A stretch of 64,000 nt of DNA from Camelus bactrianus (lineage: Eukaryota > Chordata > Mammalia > Artiodactyla > Camelidae), in contig NC_133549.1 of assembly GCF_048773025.1 (NCBI RefSeq), positions 44,764,966-44,828,965 on the forward strand, given 5' to 3'. Of this stretch, positions 22,401 to 37,400 are shown piece after piece. Below the pieces are notes generated by a model. It searched no databases, was not told the origin of the DNA, and saw nothing but the letters and a program-made list of their open reading frames with translations. The stretch's first letter is position 1, and each line of letters starts with the position of its first letter. The position numbers were made by a program, and so were the translations under genes.

Positions 22401-25400
22401 CCTGGATTTTATAAGGTAATGATACCAACAGAAATGCAGCTCACACCTGAGTTCTACATTCTTCCATAGTAAGTATTCCTATTCATTAAAAGATTACACT
22501 TCTAAGTAAACATTTCAGCATTTACAATCCCAAATCACATCGACTACATTCCTTTCACGTTAGTGAAGCTAGTTTATAAAGGAAATTGTATGGTTTTTTA
22601 TTTCTAATAACCTCCCAATTGATTCACTTTCTATACTTGTATATTTTTCTTTGTAGCCCCCAAACACAGACTCAATTATTTTTACAAATGGAGAAATTAT
22701 TTGACACAGGTGTGGTCAAGTCTCATCTCCCTAATCCTTATCTTATTGGTTAAAGAGTATGATATTTTCCAGTCAAACCCACATATGTGTCACTTTAGGA
22801 AAGGTTACTTAATTTTCCTGGCCCCAGCTTCTTTGGATGGGAAGATAGGATTAATAACTGCACTGATCCCCCACGGCTGTTGTAAGGATTAGATAAATTA
22901 TTTTGTGAAGCAACTGACACATAGTGATCCTGGCACATATTATTAGAGTAATGGTAGTCATTTAATATCATTATTGTTCTTCTTATTAATTCTATAGGTG
23001 TACAGTTGATTCTCTGAACATAAACATAGCACTGTACATTGATCCTTGATAAATTTCATGTCAGTTTCAGTTCTTCTTTCCAGCTATTTTGGCTATTTTA
23101 CCTGTTGATTCTGATGTCTGTGGCATTTAGCTTTTGCATGGGCTGCAGACATGACAAATACCCTTTGCCTTTATCTACATGGCTAACAAGACTCTTAAGC
23201 ATGACAGAGCCCTGTCATGGGTGTCTGGGTCTCACAGTTAGGGGTCTCATTTGGACATCCTATTTAACAGATCCTGGGACATGACGTCTCGTCTCAGGTC
23301 CTGGAATCCTCAATTGGAGTTTCTAGTTACTTGACTTTTTCAGTTCAATTCTTCAGAAACAAACTCACCTTCTTTTCACCTTTCTGCCACTAGCTCTATC
23401 GCTGTTCCTCCCTGTTTCTGTCAATGGTCATCATCAACCCTAGGTCTGATTCACTCTTGTACCTCCACTCACCTACCACACCCTGTAGTCCTTCTTTCAT
23501 GATGCTTCTGTATGTGCCCTTTCCTTTCCTACCACATCATCCTGGAGAGGTCCTTATCACCCCCTGTGTCCCCCAGCTACAAAATGAGGAGCTTGGATCA
23601 GATAATTCCCCAGGTTCCTCTCAGCTCTGATGCTGTGTGATCCGTTAGGGCATGAAGACCATGCTTGATATATGTTACATCCTCTAAGGCTACCATTTTA
23701 TCCCATGACCTTCAGGAAATATTTCCTGATGGAATTGTCAACTTATTTGAAATAGTTTTCAAAATATTTTCAAGCCCTTTTCTTATTGCTTTGAAAGCTG
23801 CCCACCTCTGAACACTGGGGTCAGAGGATGAATCTAGACAGCATCCAGATGAATCATCTAGAAGGTAACTATGATGTATGTAGAAGGACAATGAAATTGG
23901 AGCCCAAAAGGGCTGGATTCCTATGGTCAGTTACTAGCTATGGGTCCTGAGGAAGTCACTCAGCTTCTCTAAGCCTCAGATTCCTCAACTGTCAAATAAA
24001 ACTAGAGGTGCCTTCCTCATAGGCTTGTTTTGAAGACATGGGCTAAAGTGCCCAGATTATATTTGTCACATGGTCAATATAACAAGTAAATAAAAAGTAA
24101 ACGCCACGATCAGTACTTCAACCCACTTATCATGAGTGACCATTTATCTCTCTTCCTATTCATGGTAATAGATCCAACCCACTTTAACTGGAGTGACAAG
24201 CAGAGCGGGAAGCTGCCCATGGACGCACGGTGGATAGGGCACCTCCTGAAGACATGTGTGTCTGGGGCATCTCTCCTTTCATTCCTTATAAGCTTAGAGC
24301 AGAGGCCAGTGCTGATGTGTGAGGGTGAAGAAAAGGCATGGCATCTAACAGTAGAGATAAAATGGACATCCTAGGAAGCATGGTTTCTTATTCCCGTCAC
24401 ACTACCTACCTGCATTATCTCACCTGAGAGTCTGCTCACCTGGGCCATCCTGTGTCATACCAATGGATGGAATACTCAGACAAGGTCTCTTTCTTCTCAT
24501 GAGCGAGTGACAGGGAGCCACATTAGAAATTCGCTTAGTATTTGGGGATTTCAGGATCATCATCTAAGAAAGCTCAAGGCACTCTTCCTTACCCACTCTA
24601 GGCATGGCTGTGCCAGAAAAACCCTAAACCAGAGTCCACATATTTGAGGAACCCTCTCTCCTGGATCCAATGATCACCTGAACAATGTGTGCTGTGGCTG
24701 AACAATTCCTTCCTCTTCATGCAACCTGTCTCCAAATAGGCTACAAAACAATTAATTAGGTTTCCGAGAACTGAACCACAATTACATTCCAGCCCTGCCT
24801 CTTACATCACTGATGGAAGGAGACTGGGCTGGGACCAAATGCTTCAGGCACACATTTACAGTCTCTTGGTTTTCCCCCATCGGATGATTAATAACTTCAT
24901 CTGTTCTGTGGAGAATGTACTAGTTTGGTGCATTTTCAAAGAGGATCTTACTCTTGCCCTCATGCAATGACATCAAGAAATCTAGGCTTATTAAAGAAGG
25001 TGAATAAGAAAAAAAGAGAGAAATTAAATGATAGCTTGTTATAGAAAAATTGAAACACTGGATGGCTTTCTCTGGCTTTTTAATAAATCCCATAGAAGTT
25101 ACCTTCCCCTTCCCTCTTCAATATAATTACTGCCTAATTTAGATCAATGGTTCTCTCCCAGGGAAAATTTTTGCTTTCCAGGGGACATTCTATTGTCACA
25201 ATTGGGAAGGGGGTGCTGCTGGCACCTCGTAGGTAGATGCCAGGGGTGCTGCTAAATGTCCTGACCTGTGTAGACCTATCCTCACAGCACAGTATTATCT
25301 GGCCCCAAACGTCAATAGTGCTACTGTTGGGACACTGGTTCAAACCAAGTGGAACGTATTCTGTTCTTCATTTGTATGTTCTTATAGTGACAATATGTAT

Positions 25401-28400
25401 TTAAAGTCTAGAATATTAATATACTTCTTTGCAACTGATGTGGCCTCTGCTCGCTGGACTGATTTTCCTCTGTCTGGGCGGTTTCAGTCAGAGGTTGCCA
25501 TGGGGAAAGTCTAGAGGTGCTTGCACCTATATTTCCATGAGTTGTTTTTGAGAAAAGAATTTTTAGTGTCAGACAAAACTAGATTCCATGAACCACATGC
25601 ACCACTGAAGTATATGTTGTTTTCTCCTGGGCAGAGAAATGAGAGAAGGAAAAGATTTCCAGACATCAGCTCACCTTGGAATAGTCTCTGTTTCTACCTC
25701 TCTGAGTAGACTGGGTGAACCTTGAGTAGAGACCCGTAATGTTGGGATAAAAAGTCAATCCGATTCTGTAGGAGAGGAGCCACAGGGGCTGGCCTGGAGA
25801 GTGGTCACTGCCTCCCCATCAGACACATTGTGTCTCTTGCTTTATGATTTGGATCTGCCAGGTCCCCTTAAATCTCACTGACTTGGTGCCATTCTACCTC
25901 TTTAAGGTGACCCTCTGTCTCTCTGTTTGCTCTCTTAGGTGTGGATGTCTAAGCTCTTGGAGACAGCTTTGGTTTTCCTATTTTACACGCTTGCTGGGCT
26001 TCCTAGGACTCCAGGGACCAAGTGCACAGTTAGGGGTTAAGACCTGTTGTTCCTGAAATAAGCCCCACCTGCAGAGTGGGTGAAATTCCAGCACCCAACC
26101 CAGACCCACCTCCAGATCAAGGGAGCCGTGAACCCCGAAGTGTGCCACTAGCTTGCAGTCTTCTAGGTCCCACCGACCGTAAGGCTCCTCAGCACGTCGC
26201 TGGGAAGTGGCTTTTGGCCCAGGCTCTGATGTGGAGCACAGATGGCCTGGCCTGCCGTAGAAACCCTCTCTCGGAACCACACCTCCTGCTGTGGGCTGAG
26301 CTTCCTTGCTGACTCATGTGTTCCCATCCCCAGTTCTACACCCGTCATTGGGCAAGATTGTCTTCCTTCCCATACCTGTACCTCACTCCACAGCTGAGGA
26401 CTGTCTGTTCCCAACAGCTCCTCCTTGCAGTCACTGCTCTTCCTGGTGTGACCTGCCTTCTTCTACCTGTCCGGCCTCACCATGCTTCTGAAAGGGCATC
26501 CATCACAGCCACACCCGCAGACTGATGTTCCACTCGGGCATTTTCATACCCTTTCACAGCATGATGGTCTAGGCCCCCAAACAGGCATTAGTCCCTCAGT
26601 CCCACAAGGCCGTTTCAATGTTCACCTCCACAGCAAGGCACAGAAGCCAACAAAGGGCCATGCTGCATCTCCTTAAGGAGCTCAGCTTCCTTGTCGGCCA
26701 CTTTCCTGAGAAAGGAGATTGCTACCCCAGAGGTGTCCCTGCCTCCCAGCAGACTAGCTGGGAGCCCCGGATTTCCTCCAGATTTCAACCCTTCCCACAG
26801 TGCAGGGAGCAGGCCAGGCAGCAGAGGCCACTGAGTTCCCTGGGTGTGTGCGGTGCAGTCCCACAGGGCCCCAAGCTTGATTTTAATGCTCTGCTGCAGC
26901 AGTCTTGAGATACTGAATAATTTTGAACTAGAGGCCCTGCCTTTTCATTTTACACTGGGCTCCAGGAATTACATAGCCAGTGTTGACCACAGGTTCCATG
27001 GGCCACCTCAGCAGAGCCCGCTCCCCCTGCCATGTGTAGGGACACAAACACCAGTGGAGAAGCCTCCTCCCCTCCCCTCTCCAGCGCCCGGATCAGAGAG
27101 GTTTACTTGGCAAGTAAGATGGAGAGGCCATCTCTCCAGCCCCTTTATTTTTAAGACAAAGTAAGAGGCCCAGGTAGGTGAAGTTACATATCCAAGCTCA
27201 CACCCACAGGGCCCGGTCTAGAACTGTATTTCCATGTCTGCCTGTGAGGATGGAGGAAGAGAGTCCACAGTTTCCTTTCTTTTTTTTTTTTTCTGTGTCA
27301 TTTACTAGCCAATGAAATATTCTAGCTTAGTCTGGGTTCTATATTTTCCTAGACTTTTTTTTTTTTTTAACTAAAAAGCAGCTAATTTACTAGTCAGAAA
27401 CTCCAATGAGGCCCTACAGGATCATTCTGTCATTATTTCAGGCCATTACATGTTTCCAGGTCCAAACTTGAATTCCCCACTGACTCAGGCAGGTTTGGTG
27501 CCCTACTGACACTATGTATTTTTCAAAGAATGCTCCCACAATAGTTCATGTACTCTGAATGTTATAATTAAGAAGAGCAGAGTTGGTCTTATGTATAGAC
27601 TAAGCATATAGGACCAAGTGGTTAGTAATTTAAGAAGTGCCCCCAGAAAGGTGTTTTTGCTGCACTGGAGAGAATATGAACTTTGGAATCAGGCAGCCCA
27701 GGGGTTTGAATGCTTGGTCTGCACTCACTGACTCATGGTCCCTGAGAAGGTCACTTAATCCCTTTTAGTCTCAGCCTTTTCACCTGGAGAATGGGAATAA
27801 TAATATACGATATACTGGGGGGCGTTATGAGAGTAAAGGTATCAAATAGACAGTAAGAGTTCAGTGAACGTCCCCTTCCCAGAGATCCCTGCTGGCCTGG
27901 GCGTTCCTGTGGCCCCAAATTGTACTGTTAGAGAAACATCCTCCTGGGATAAGGCAGTGTCCCAGAGCCCTGGTTCAAAGTTAAACATCACTAAATGTAA
28001 CAGGTTAAGGCGATAAGCCCTTATCTGTCACTAACACCCAGGCCGGAATCTTGCATCTGACGTGGGGGCAGAGAGCTCTGCTCCTCTGTCTCCCACACAG
28101 TGGTGGCTCAATCTATGGTTGTTAGCGGAAAGAACAGAACATTGTTCAGGAAAGTGATGATAAGGGGAAAGGTCAGAGGAGAGAGACCGCACCTAAGTCA
28201 AGGGCGTTCCCTCAGGGAGGCTGTGACTAAGGGTGTTGGGACAAGAGTATTAGAGAGTTGAGCTCAAAGGTAGAAGAAAATGTCCTCTCCCACTGAATTG
28301 GTTGTTTACAACTTTACTTGGTTCAAAGTATAAAAAGCTACAGGATGAAGAATAACCTTTTAAGCACGTAAAGCACATTAAAGACCAAACCCTGGACAGG

Positions 28401-31400
28401 AAGGAAACAGTTATTTTTGATGCAAATAACTAATATAGAATCAAACGCAAACACGAGAAATAAACTTTCAAAAAGGAAAATGGCAACTGTAATACCAAAT
28501 CATTAGAAACCCGCACCCTCTACATAGATGTGACTATTTTGCCTTTTAAATTATTCTTACAGCCTGTACGGGGTCAAAGTTCTCTTTTTACAGTGGAAAG
28601 ACTTTTAATTTCATGTCATCACGACATCCAAAAAGCATCACAGTGGCCCAACCAACCCCAGATGATTGAGCCTAATTTACTTGATGAATGCTGAAAACAA
28701 CTATCAACATGATTAAAACAAAATCTATTCATGAGCCTCAAAAGTAAGTTGGAAAAAAAAATCTACTTTAAAATTGCTGATGACTGCTTAAAGGGTATGA
28801 GGCTTCCTTTTGGGGTGATGAAATAAATGTTCTGTGACTAGGTAGCAGTGGTAGATGCACAGTGTTATAAATTTACTAAGTGCCACTGAGATGAACACTT
28901 TGAAATGGTTGAATGATGAATTTTACTTTATGTGTAATAAAGTACACATAAAGCCACAATAAGTAAAATTGATAATGAAATTACTTGCCATAAAATGCTG
29001 TATTTTGGGGACCCTTGATCATATTTTTGTTTGAACACTTAGGTATTGTTCTCAAGCTTTTTAAAAAATGTATTATTGATAAAAGTTTCTGGATGGTAAA
29101 CATTTAAAAATTACAATGCTTTCCTCCACTTCAATCCCCACACATGATATTCCCCAATGTCTTTTTTTAAACTCAGATCCCAATGAAATGAGCTTAACTG
29201 AATCAAATTTTTTTCAGCATTATCGGAAATACCATTCCTCAAAATTGCTCTTTACTCCATGAAAATATCTTTGCTTTTAGCTATAGAAATGAATGCCCAA
29301 ATGGGTGACAGTATTATATTGTGCCATGTAGACACAGTCAATTCATTTTTCCCCATTAAGTTTAATTTTTAAAAGAACATGCTTAAATTCTTAAAATATT
29401 CCTTTTCTAGAAGTACATCGGATTACCTTTTTTAGAATTTTCTGAAAATGATTAGAATTAATTATTTGTCATTTGGTCTTACAAATTTGAGAATCATCAG
29501 TTTCACACAATAATTTTCATGCTGGCAGAGGAGAGACTGTAAACATTGCAAAACTCTAGCTGTCATTCAGCACCTAGTTAGAACAATGAGCAAATCAGAG
29601 CCGAGCACAGTGACAGGATTTAATAACATGACTTCGGGGGGCTCTTCCAAACCCAAGAGCCCGTGTCATCTGTGGAGGCAAGAGACCCCTTTAACTTCTG
29701 TGCGTTTCACAACCTGCTTTCACATAGTTTTAGGAAGATGCTACCCTTGACCCCAGCCCCTCCCAGCTGTGTGGGTGGTGGGAGAAAGGACCAGAAGAGG
29801 AAGGAAAATGCTGCATCCCTACAGGCCCCTAAAATCAGGGACTGGGAGAGCCCGGCAATGTCTGCTGTCACATCAGGGGGCAGATCCTCTAAGACCTCTG
29901 TGCAGCTAGTGCAGCCTAGTTTCTTGCCATCTCATCGGCGTCAAGGTGGTACACCCCGCGCCTAAGTGCGAGGATTTTTTTGGAAAGGATTCGGGGTATT
30001 CGTAAGATCATCCCTACTCCTGGTTATGTCAAGTCAGCCCAGTTTCTGTCTGCTTATAACCCAGATCAGCGGTTCAGGCATGCCAAAGGCTACCACAAAA
30101 TATTTGCAGATCTCGGTAGGAAAGAAAGAAAGAAATGGTAGAGCGTCTGAAGAAACTTGCAAATTACTTTCTCTGGTTAATAAGTGGTTAGTAGGACAGG
30201 CCGCAAGATGCTCGTGTGTGAGGTTCATGTATGCCCCCACCCCGGGACTCTTAGGTGGCCTTTCTGACAAGGGTGATGAGACGGGTGCCTGGGGCTAAGT
30301 GCCCAGGTCTCCCTGCAGCTGAGTTCAGCCACTCTACTTCTGAGCATATTCTGGACCCCAGAGAGACCCTACCACATCCCTTCCTGTCACTTGCATGCAC
30401 TGCCCTTTCTCTTTCCCCCTCCTCCTGCCATCTGTCCCTTCCTCTTTTTGCTCTGTCCCTCTGTAAAGCCTGAAGCAGGCCCCTAAGAGCCCAACAACCC
30501 TCTAGCAACAAGTCTGACTTTGGGGACAAGCAGCAGGGCAGTGATGGGGGCACATGTGTCCCCAGTCAAAACCACTTGGCTGGTAGAGGGATTGGGTGCC
30601 TTCTCCAGGGACAGAGAGGAAGGTGCCCAACGAGGCACCTGGTGAAGCTGGTCATCCACCGTGGTGAGGGATCAGCACACACCATCCAGGGGTGGCTGGG
30701 AGCACACGTTCTGGAGTCAGAAGGCCCAATTTTGAATCCCAGCTCTGTCATTTATTAGGTGTGGGATCTGGGGTGAATTACTTCTCTGAGCACTTTCTCA
30801 CTACAAAAATAGGGATAATCACAACAATGTGAATATACAATGTGCAAATACACCACTGAACTCTATACTTAAAAATGGTTACAATCATAAATTTTGTTAT
30901 GGAGTTTTTTTTTCCCCCACAATTTTTAAAATGGGGATCATCAATAGGACCCCTATCTCATAGGGCTGCCAGGGTTAAATGAGCTAATGCATGTGAAGCA
31001 CTCGGCACACAACTCATGCTCAGTGGGTGCTGCGTTCTCTGCTGCAGGCATTGATAATCCAAGCCTGACCACTGGCTTGGACTACAACCGTGGCTCTGGC
31101 TGTGGCATAAGAAGTCAGAAGGCGTGATCTCTGCCATGGAAAAGCTGGCCCTCCAGCAGGAGACTCGGGCCATGTGCGGAAAGGGAAGGAGCAGGGTGTG
31201 AGGGGAAGACTGGAATATCCTCAATAATTAATCTCAGGGAAACATCAGAACTTCCCTGGAATTTAGTGTCCTCTGTTCCAAGAGGAGGTTGACCCAGGAT
31301 GTTCCTCAAGTCTCTCTAACCACCAAACCTCTGTTAACTACCTCAATGACAAGCAGAACTAGGAGCTGGGATTTCAGAGCTGTGTCATCTGAGACCAGCA

Positions 31401-34400
31401 CTGGGACCTCCTGAGCCTCAGTATCTATGTCTGTGAATGGGGCTGGGGGAGCTACCTCACCCTGGGGAGGCCTCTCGGGTTAGCACACCATGGCAGGGGC
31501 TGCCAAAACTTCAGTGCCAGCTCCATGGTGGACTTGCTCTCCAGAAGGAAGTGGCTTCGGCTGCTGAATTTGCAAATCTAAATATAACACCAGTAATGCC
31601 ACAGGAAGGCTGGTCTGGAGGAAACAGGGCATAAGGAAGCTGGGCTGGGACTAGAAGAGGCTGTGGGAAGGGCAGAGGAGGGACGCTGGCGACAGGACAA
31701 GGTCTGCTGCGTGCAAAGAACAGAATGGTCACTAAAGTGGCATTCTGGTCCAAAATGATGGTCGGTAGCCAGAGACTTCACTTTTGAGACAGAAATTACC
31801 TGAAAGGAAGATATTTTGTGTGAATCAGAGAATCCTCGTGTCTGTCTCTCTCTGTCCCCTGGCCTGACATAGGTCAGGGGTTTCTGCCATGTGATACTGT
31901 AACGCCGTGTGTGGAAGGGACCTCTCTCCTGCATTACCGAAAGCAGGGCTTGTGTTCAGGGTAGTTCTGGATCCGTACAGGCCCTGTTCAGTCTGCACTC
32001 ACTGAATATTTGTGGAATAAATAAGACAAGTATACATCTTGTATAAAACATATAATAAACTTTAAAGGGGAGCCCCCCAAATCAGTAAATCAAATATCAT
32101 TTTCATGTAATACTTTATATCAAAATTAATGCAAAAAATGCCACAATGAACAAAATATTGGCATTTTAAATGAAAACAGGGCCAGGGAGGCTGAGTAATT
32201 TTGCCTCAGGCCCCCATATGGTAAGCACGGCCCTCCCAGCAAAGTCCCCTTTGAGAGCTGTTGGCCTTGTGGCCATCAGTTCTTCCCTCTGTTCAGCTGA
32301 GGCCCTTAATAACTCCTAATGTTATCCCACTGTTTTGGGGATCCCACTGCTGTGGGCCTGGGCCCAAGCCCAAGAGAACTGCCTTCCTACTGGTCTCCCA
32401 GCCACCAGTGTCCCCATGCCCAGGCCTTCCTCCGTTCTTCCACCCTAATCAGGACACACCTCTGAGTAAAGATTTTGAAAGATTTCCCGCTGCCTGTAAA
32501 CCCCACCTCCTTGGTCTGACTAACAAGGCCCCTGATTGCCTATCTCTTCCCTCCCCAGCCTCATCTTTGATCACACCCTTCCCCCATACTCCCAATTCCT
32601 GACACTCATAGCTTCTCACTAGACTGCAAATATCCCAGTTTCACCTCTGAGCCTTTGCATTTGCTATTCCCGCTACCTAGCTGCTGTTCCTCACTCTTTT
32701 GTCTGGTGAATTTCTATTTTCCCATCAGGATCCAGCAACTAGGTCACTTTGTCTTCAAACCTCAAACCAGTCACTCCCTTCTTAGGGTCCTCACAACTCT
32801 CTGATCCTCCTTGTTCCCAGCAAAGAATTGTGAGTAGTTTTCACTTGTTACCTATCTGATTCACATGAGTTTCTTTAAATTAGCTTGTATTGCTTTCATA
32901 AACTGAACAAACAAGACTATTTTCAGTTGAGGACAAAAACCAGTTTAAGATATGAGATCCAAAAGATGTCATATGAGCCAAATAATAGTTCAAAAATTGC
33001 TATTAGCATTGGAGATTAAATGACTGATAAGTAGTAATGCCTGGGTGCTATGAATTCAAGATATATAGAAATGAAATTTAGAGCTACAAAATACCTACAC
33101 GTCATGCAATTCAATCTCCTCCTTCCACAGAGGCAAAATTAAGTGATGACAAGCATCGGTCAGATTTGCATAGCCAGGAAGCTGCAGAGATTAGAGTAGA
33201 ACCTGCTTCTCTGGACTCTCAATCCAGTGCTCTTTCCCTAAGTGGCCTCCCTTCCTGAACCCAAGAAATGACCTGGAAGGGGGAAGGAATGACCTGAGCT
33301 GGGTCTTGGGCTGGTGGGATGGAATGGGAACAACTGTGGGTTCTTAAGAGTAGGTTAATTATGTCTAAAGTTGATTGGGTTCAGGTTTTGAAGGCCTTTG
33401 AATGCCAAGCTAATGAGTTTGGACTTTTTCCTGCAAGAAATAGGGAGGCATCAAGGACTGTTCATGAGTAGAGTGAAGTGATAAAAGGAGCAATTTAAGA
33501 AAATGAATTTGGGGAAGGGGAGAGGCTGAAGGTAGGGAGGTGAGATGACATAGTCCACTGTCCATGGATCACAATGGCTGTATCTGAAGGAGTGGACAGG
33601 AGGTGTAGAGATGGGTAAGATTCATCTAAAGATGAATTGATGCAACCGGTGACAGGAGATGAAGAGTCAGAGAGAGAAAAAAGGTCAAAGAAATCTCCGA
33701 ACTTTCAAGCTTGACAATCCAAGAACACCAGATTACAAGGTTATTTTCTTCTTTTGCTTACACAGATTGAGATTTTCTATAATGTATTAAAATAACAAAA
33801 TAAAATGTACTATAAAGATGAAAAGCAGCATCTGAAAAAGAAATGTAGACTCAAGAACGTGAGATCATTTAAACTCCTGATAAAGGAGGAAGTCAGCTAA
33901 AGAATCAGCAGACCTAGTGATGATCGTTACACTTTTAAAAATCCATTCATAGCACAAAGTAGTTAAGAGACCGGATGTTTACCCTCTGTACATACACCAA
34001 AGAAACTATTAGAGTGATTGCTACTCCAGATTGACCTCAGAAACATAAAAATTGGAGACTCCAGGCCAGTTGTGAGGAGAGCATAGGTCGATATTCTAAG
34101 AGCAGCCACTCAAGTAGGTGTAGATAATTGACAAGAAGTGACCCGGGTAGTTCTGGGAGTTCAGAGTGAGACTGAATAACTCTCGGCCAAGACAAAAAGC
34201 CAGGCTTGATTCAGTAGACACTGGGGAGCTGCTGCAGGCCCTTGAGGAGGGAGTGGCCTGGTGAAAGCTGGGGTTTTAGAAACATCAGTTGAAGAGGCCC
34301 CAACAACCTTCCTAGTGTGAATTGGAAGGGTACGCTGCCGGAGGCAGCTTTTTCCTGGTGTAAAGGGGAAGCCATAGGCTGGGATCTCGGCTGTGGGAGA

Positions 34401-37400
34401 AGGACCGGCCCTGTAGATACTGAAAGGATGAAACTCCAGAACTGGACTCGAGGTTAAAATGTGGGCATGCGGGAAGAGGAAGGATCTGCCTGATCTTTTT
34501 GTTTGCAAAGAGTTGCTTGAATACGAAACCCTCTTTAATCCATTCCTAAATCCAGATTAAATAGGGATTTTCTCAGGTCAACACTGCTTTACATTCCACC
34601 TTTTCTGGAAAAACAGAGTGAAAAAAAATGTACTAAAACCTGCCTTTTCATGGTCCTCTGTGAGTGCACTGAGGAGCTAAAATGAAAGCAAGATGTTTTC
34701 TGATTTTTTTTTCACTAAACTTAAAAAAATACTTCTTGCAGATGATACCATCTTTTAAATCATCTCCTGTATTTAATAAAAATTATTGGAAAGGTATTTT
34801 GTACAATATGAATTTTCCTGGGCTAGTCTTTGTTGATCTGGCCATATGCAGCTATATTCCTTGTGCCCCTCGGCCCTGGTGGAGCTCTGCATCCCACCAA
34901 TTCATCCTTCCGTGGCTTGTTCTTTTCCTCCATGTACCTGGGGCTGTTCTCAGCCTGCAGACACCTTTCTGATGGGCAGTCAGCATCTGTGGGTTCCTCT
35001 CCAACCTGTACTCTCTTAGCCAGCAGGTCTTCCCTGAAGCATCTACAAAGATCTATCCAAATGATGCTGCCAGTGCTTCTCAGCCTTGGCCTCACACTGG
35101 AATGACCTGGGAGCCAATGGTCTAGCAGGGAGACCTGGATCTGAGGATTATTAAAAGCTCCCCAAGTGATTCTAACGTGTAGCCAAAGTCAAGAGCGCTT
35201 CTCCAGCCTAACTTTTCTTTCAAGAAGATGTACAGAGACTGCTCACTGATGAAAGCTTTTAATTTCAATTCAGAGAATACTCATTGAGGAAGGCTGGGCT
35301 CCTGGAGTCCAAGTCCCTGCTCCGATGCCAGGCTGCCTGGGAACAGGAAGCAGGCAGACAAGGAGGAGCTCTGTGCCCGACTTGTACCGATCTGAGCACA
35401 GGTGAAGGGAAAGCCTGCTCATCAGAACCCACAGCTGATTCTTTCTGCTCTTTTCCCCTATTGAAAGCAGACATCACAACATTGCCTAAAATTCCTGTTT
35501 GCCCGTGTGTTCCTCTCCTGGGGAGACAGTCTGGGTAAGACTTTGGCACCCGGGTATGGAGTAAAGAGTAATAGATGCCGTTAAAGATATTTCGGGCAAT
35601 AGAGGGCAGGTGAGAAGATACTCTGAAGGTTGGCAAGTCCTCTCTTTCGTTTTGCAATTAAGCCTGGCCTAGAAGGCGATAAATCTGCCCTGGCCCTTTA
35701 AAAAGTCCAGCAGTCTGAAGTTTTTATCTCTTAATTTAATTTTATCTCAGCAAGCACATCAGTTTTACTTGTACTAAACTTAGTGTTGCTTAAAATGCTC
35801 TCTCCTTACACTTGGATACAGATGACTGTATGGAAGCATTTATCAGTACTAAAGGCCCCTTAAGAACCCAAAGTGTATCCAGCGCTGCTTCTTACCAGCA
35901 CTCACTTCTCCTGGTCTCCTCAGGTCTGGTCTGGTCATCTCTCCCTCCGCTCAAGCACAGAGGGCCTGAGATCTCACTGCTTCCTGTCACACCCACCTGG
36001 GTCAGAGTTTCAGTTAAAGACCCTTCAGTTTGCAGGGGGAGGAAAGGTGAGGTAAAGACTAGCTGGCTAAGCAGATAAAGCCTAAGGATGGTGCTTACTT
36101 AGGAAAATATTCAAGATATAGGTAGAGGATGCAGACTACAAAATGCAAGTATGATCTTAATTGTGTAAAATCTATACATATTATACATGTGTAGTAAAAA
36201 CTTGGAAGGCTGTTAAATTAAATGTTAAAAGTGGGGGTTTAGACTTAAGAATGACATTTTGAGTATTATTTTCAAATTTTGATACAATGAACATCTATTG
36301 CATACAGCTGCCATTACAGTGTCATACAAAATAATTCCACTGCCCTAAAAATCCCATTCCACCTGTTCATCTTTCCTTCCCTCTTCCCAAACTCCTGACA
36401 ACAACTGATCTTTTTTACTGTCTCCGTAGTTTTGCCTTTTCCAGATTCCACTTGGAATCATACAGTATGTAGCCTTTTCAGATTGGGCTCTTTTACTTAG
36501 CATATATTTGGGCTCTTTTACTTAGCATATATTACATTTTTAATCAGAAATCATCAGAAACTTGAAACTGTACAACCCATACTACCAGCCATTACTTATC
36601 TATGACTCCAAAAAAGAAAACAAAAAGAGTGGCTATCCTTTGCCATTCAAATTATAGGACCCCGTCCCACCTTCACAGACTTCCTGCCCCCAGGATTCTG
36701 GGAGTCCTGGGCTGCTCACACCTCTCACTCTGGCTCTCGCTTGTCTCCAGATCCATTCACTAGCCTTCTTGGAGCCATTTTGGTGCAGATGGTTTGGCGC
36801 ATCCTCTAGGTTCCATCTGGATTTCTTTGGCCACAAACCCATCCCTTATTTCCCCACAATCCTAACAGAGTTATGAATGCATAATAAGACTTCACTGGAA
36901 TTTGAGGAATAACGGAAGGGAAGTACAACACAGAGAGTGATTTATATTTGCTGCTGGACAAGGCTTCCCTCAGTGTCCTTGCCCATTCTTCAGGTCCTCC
37001 CTGGTTTGCTTCCAGCCAGAAACCACTTCAAGTGCCAGCTCACCTCTGCACTATGGGATTCCTTCAAGAGGTCAACTCAATCTGTAGTCTAGGGACCAGC
37101 ACCAGAAGGTCCCAGGAAGGCAAGAAACATTCCGGTACCAGAGCCCAAGACCTGCCTACCACATCCTCATTTTCCTCACTTCCAGTTTCTGGACTGGAGT
37201 CTTTGCAGGATGAGTGACAGTGAGGACAACCCATCCCCCACAGACAGGGCTATGGTTGTGTCTTAGACCCAACGCCACCACATTCCGTGTTACTCTGTTT
37301 TCAAGCATCATATTAGGAACAGCAAAATCCCAGCCATGGCGCTCTGTTCGGTGCAGGTCCACTTACTTTTTGATTACTGCACAATGTGAGGAGCATGTCC

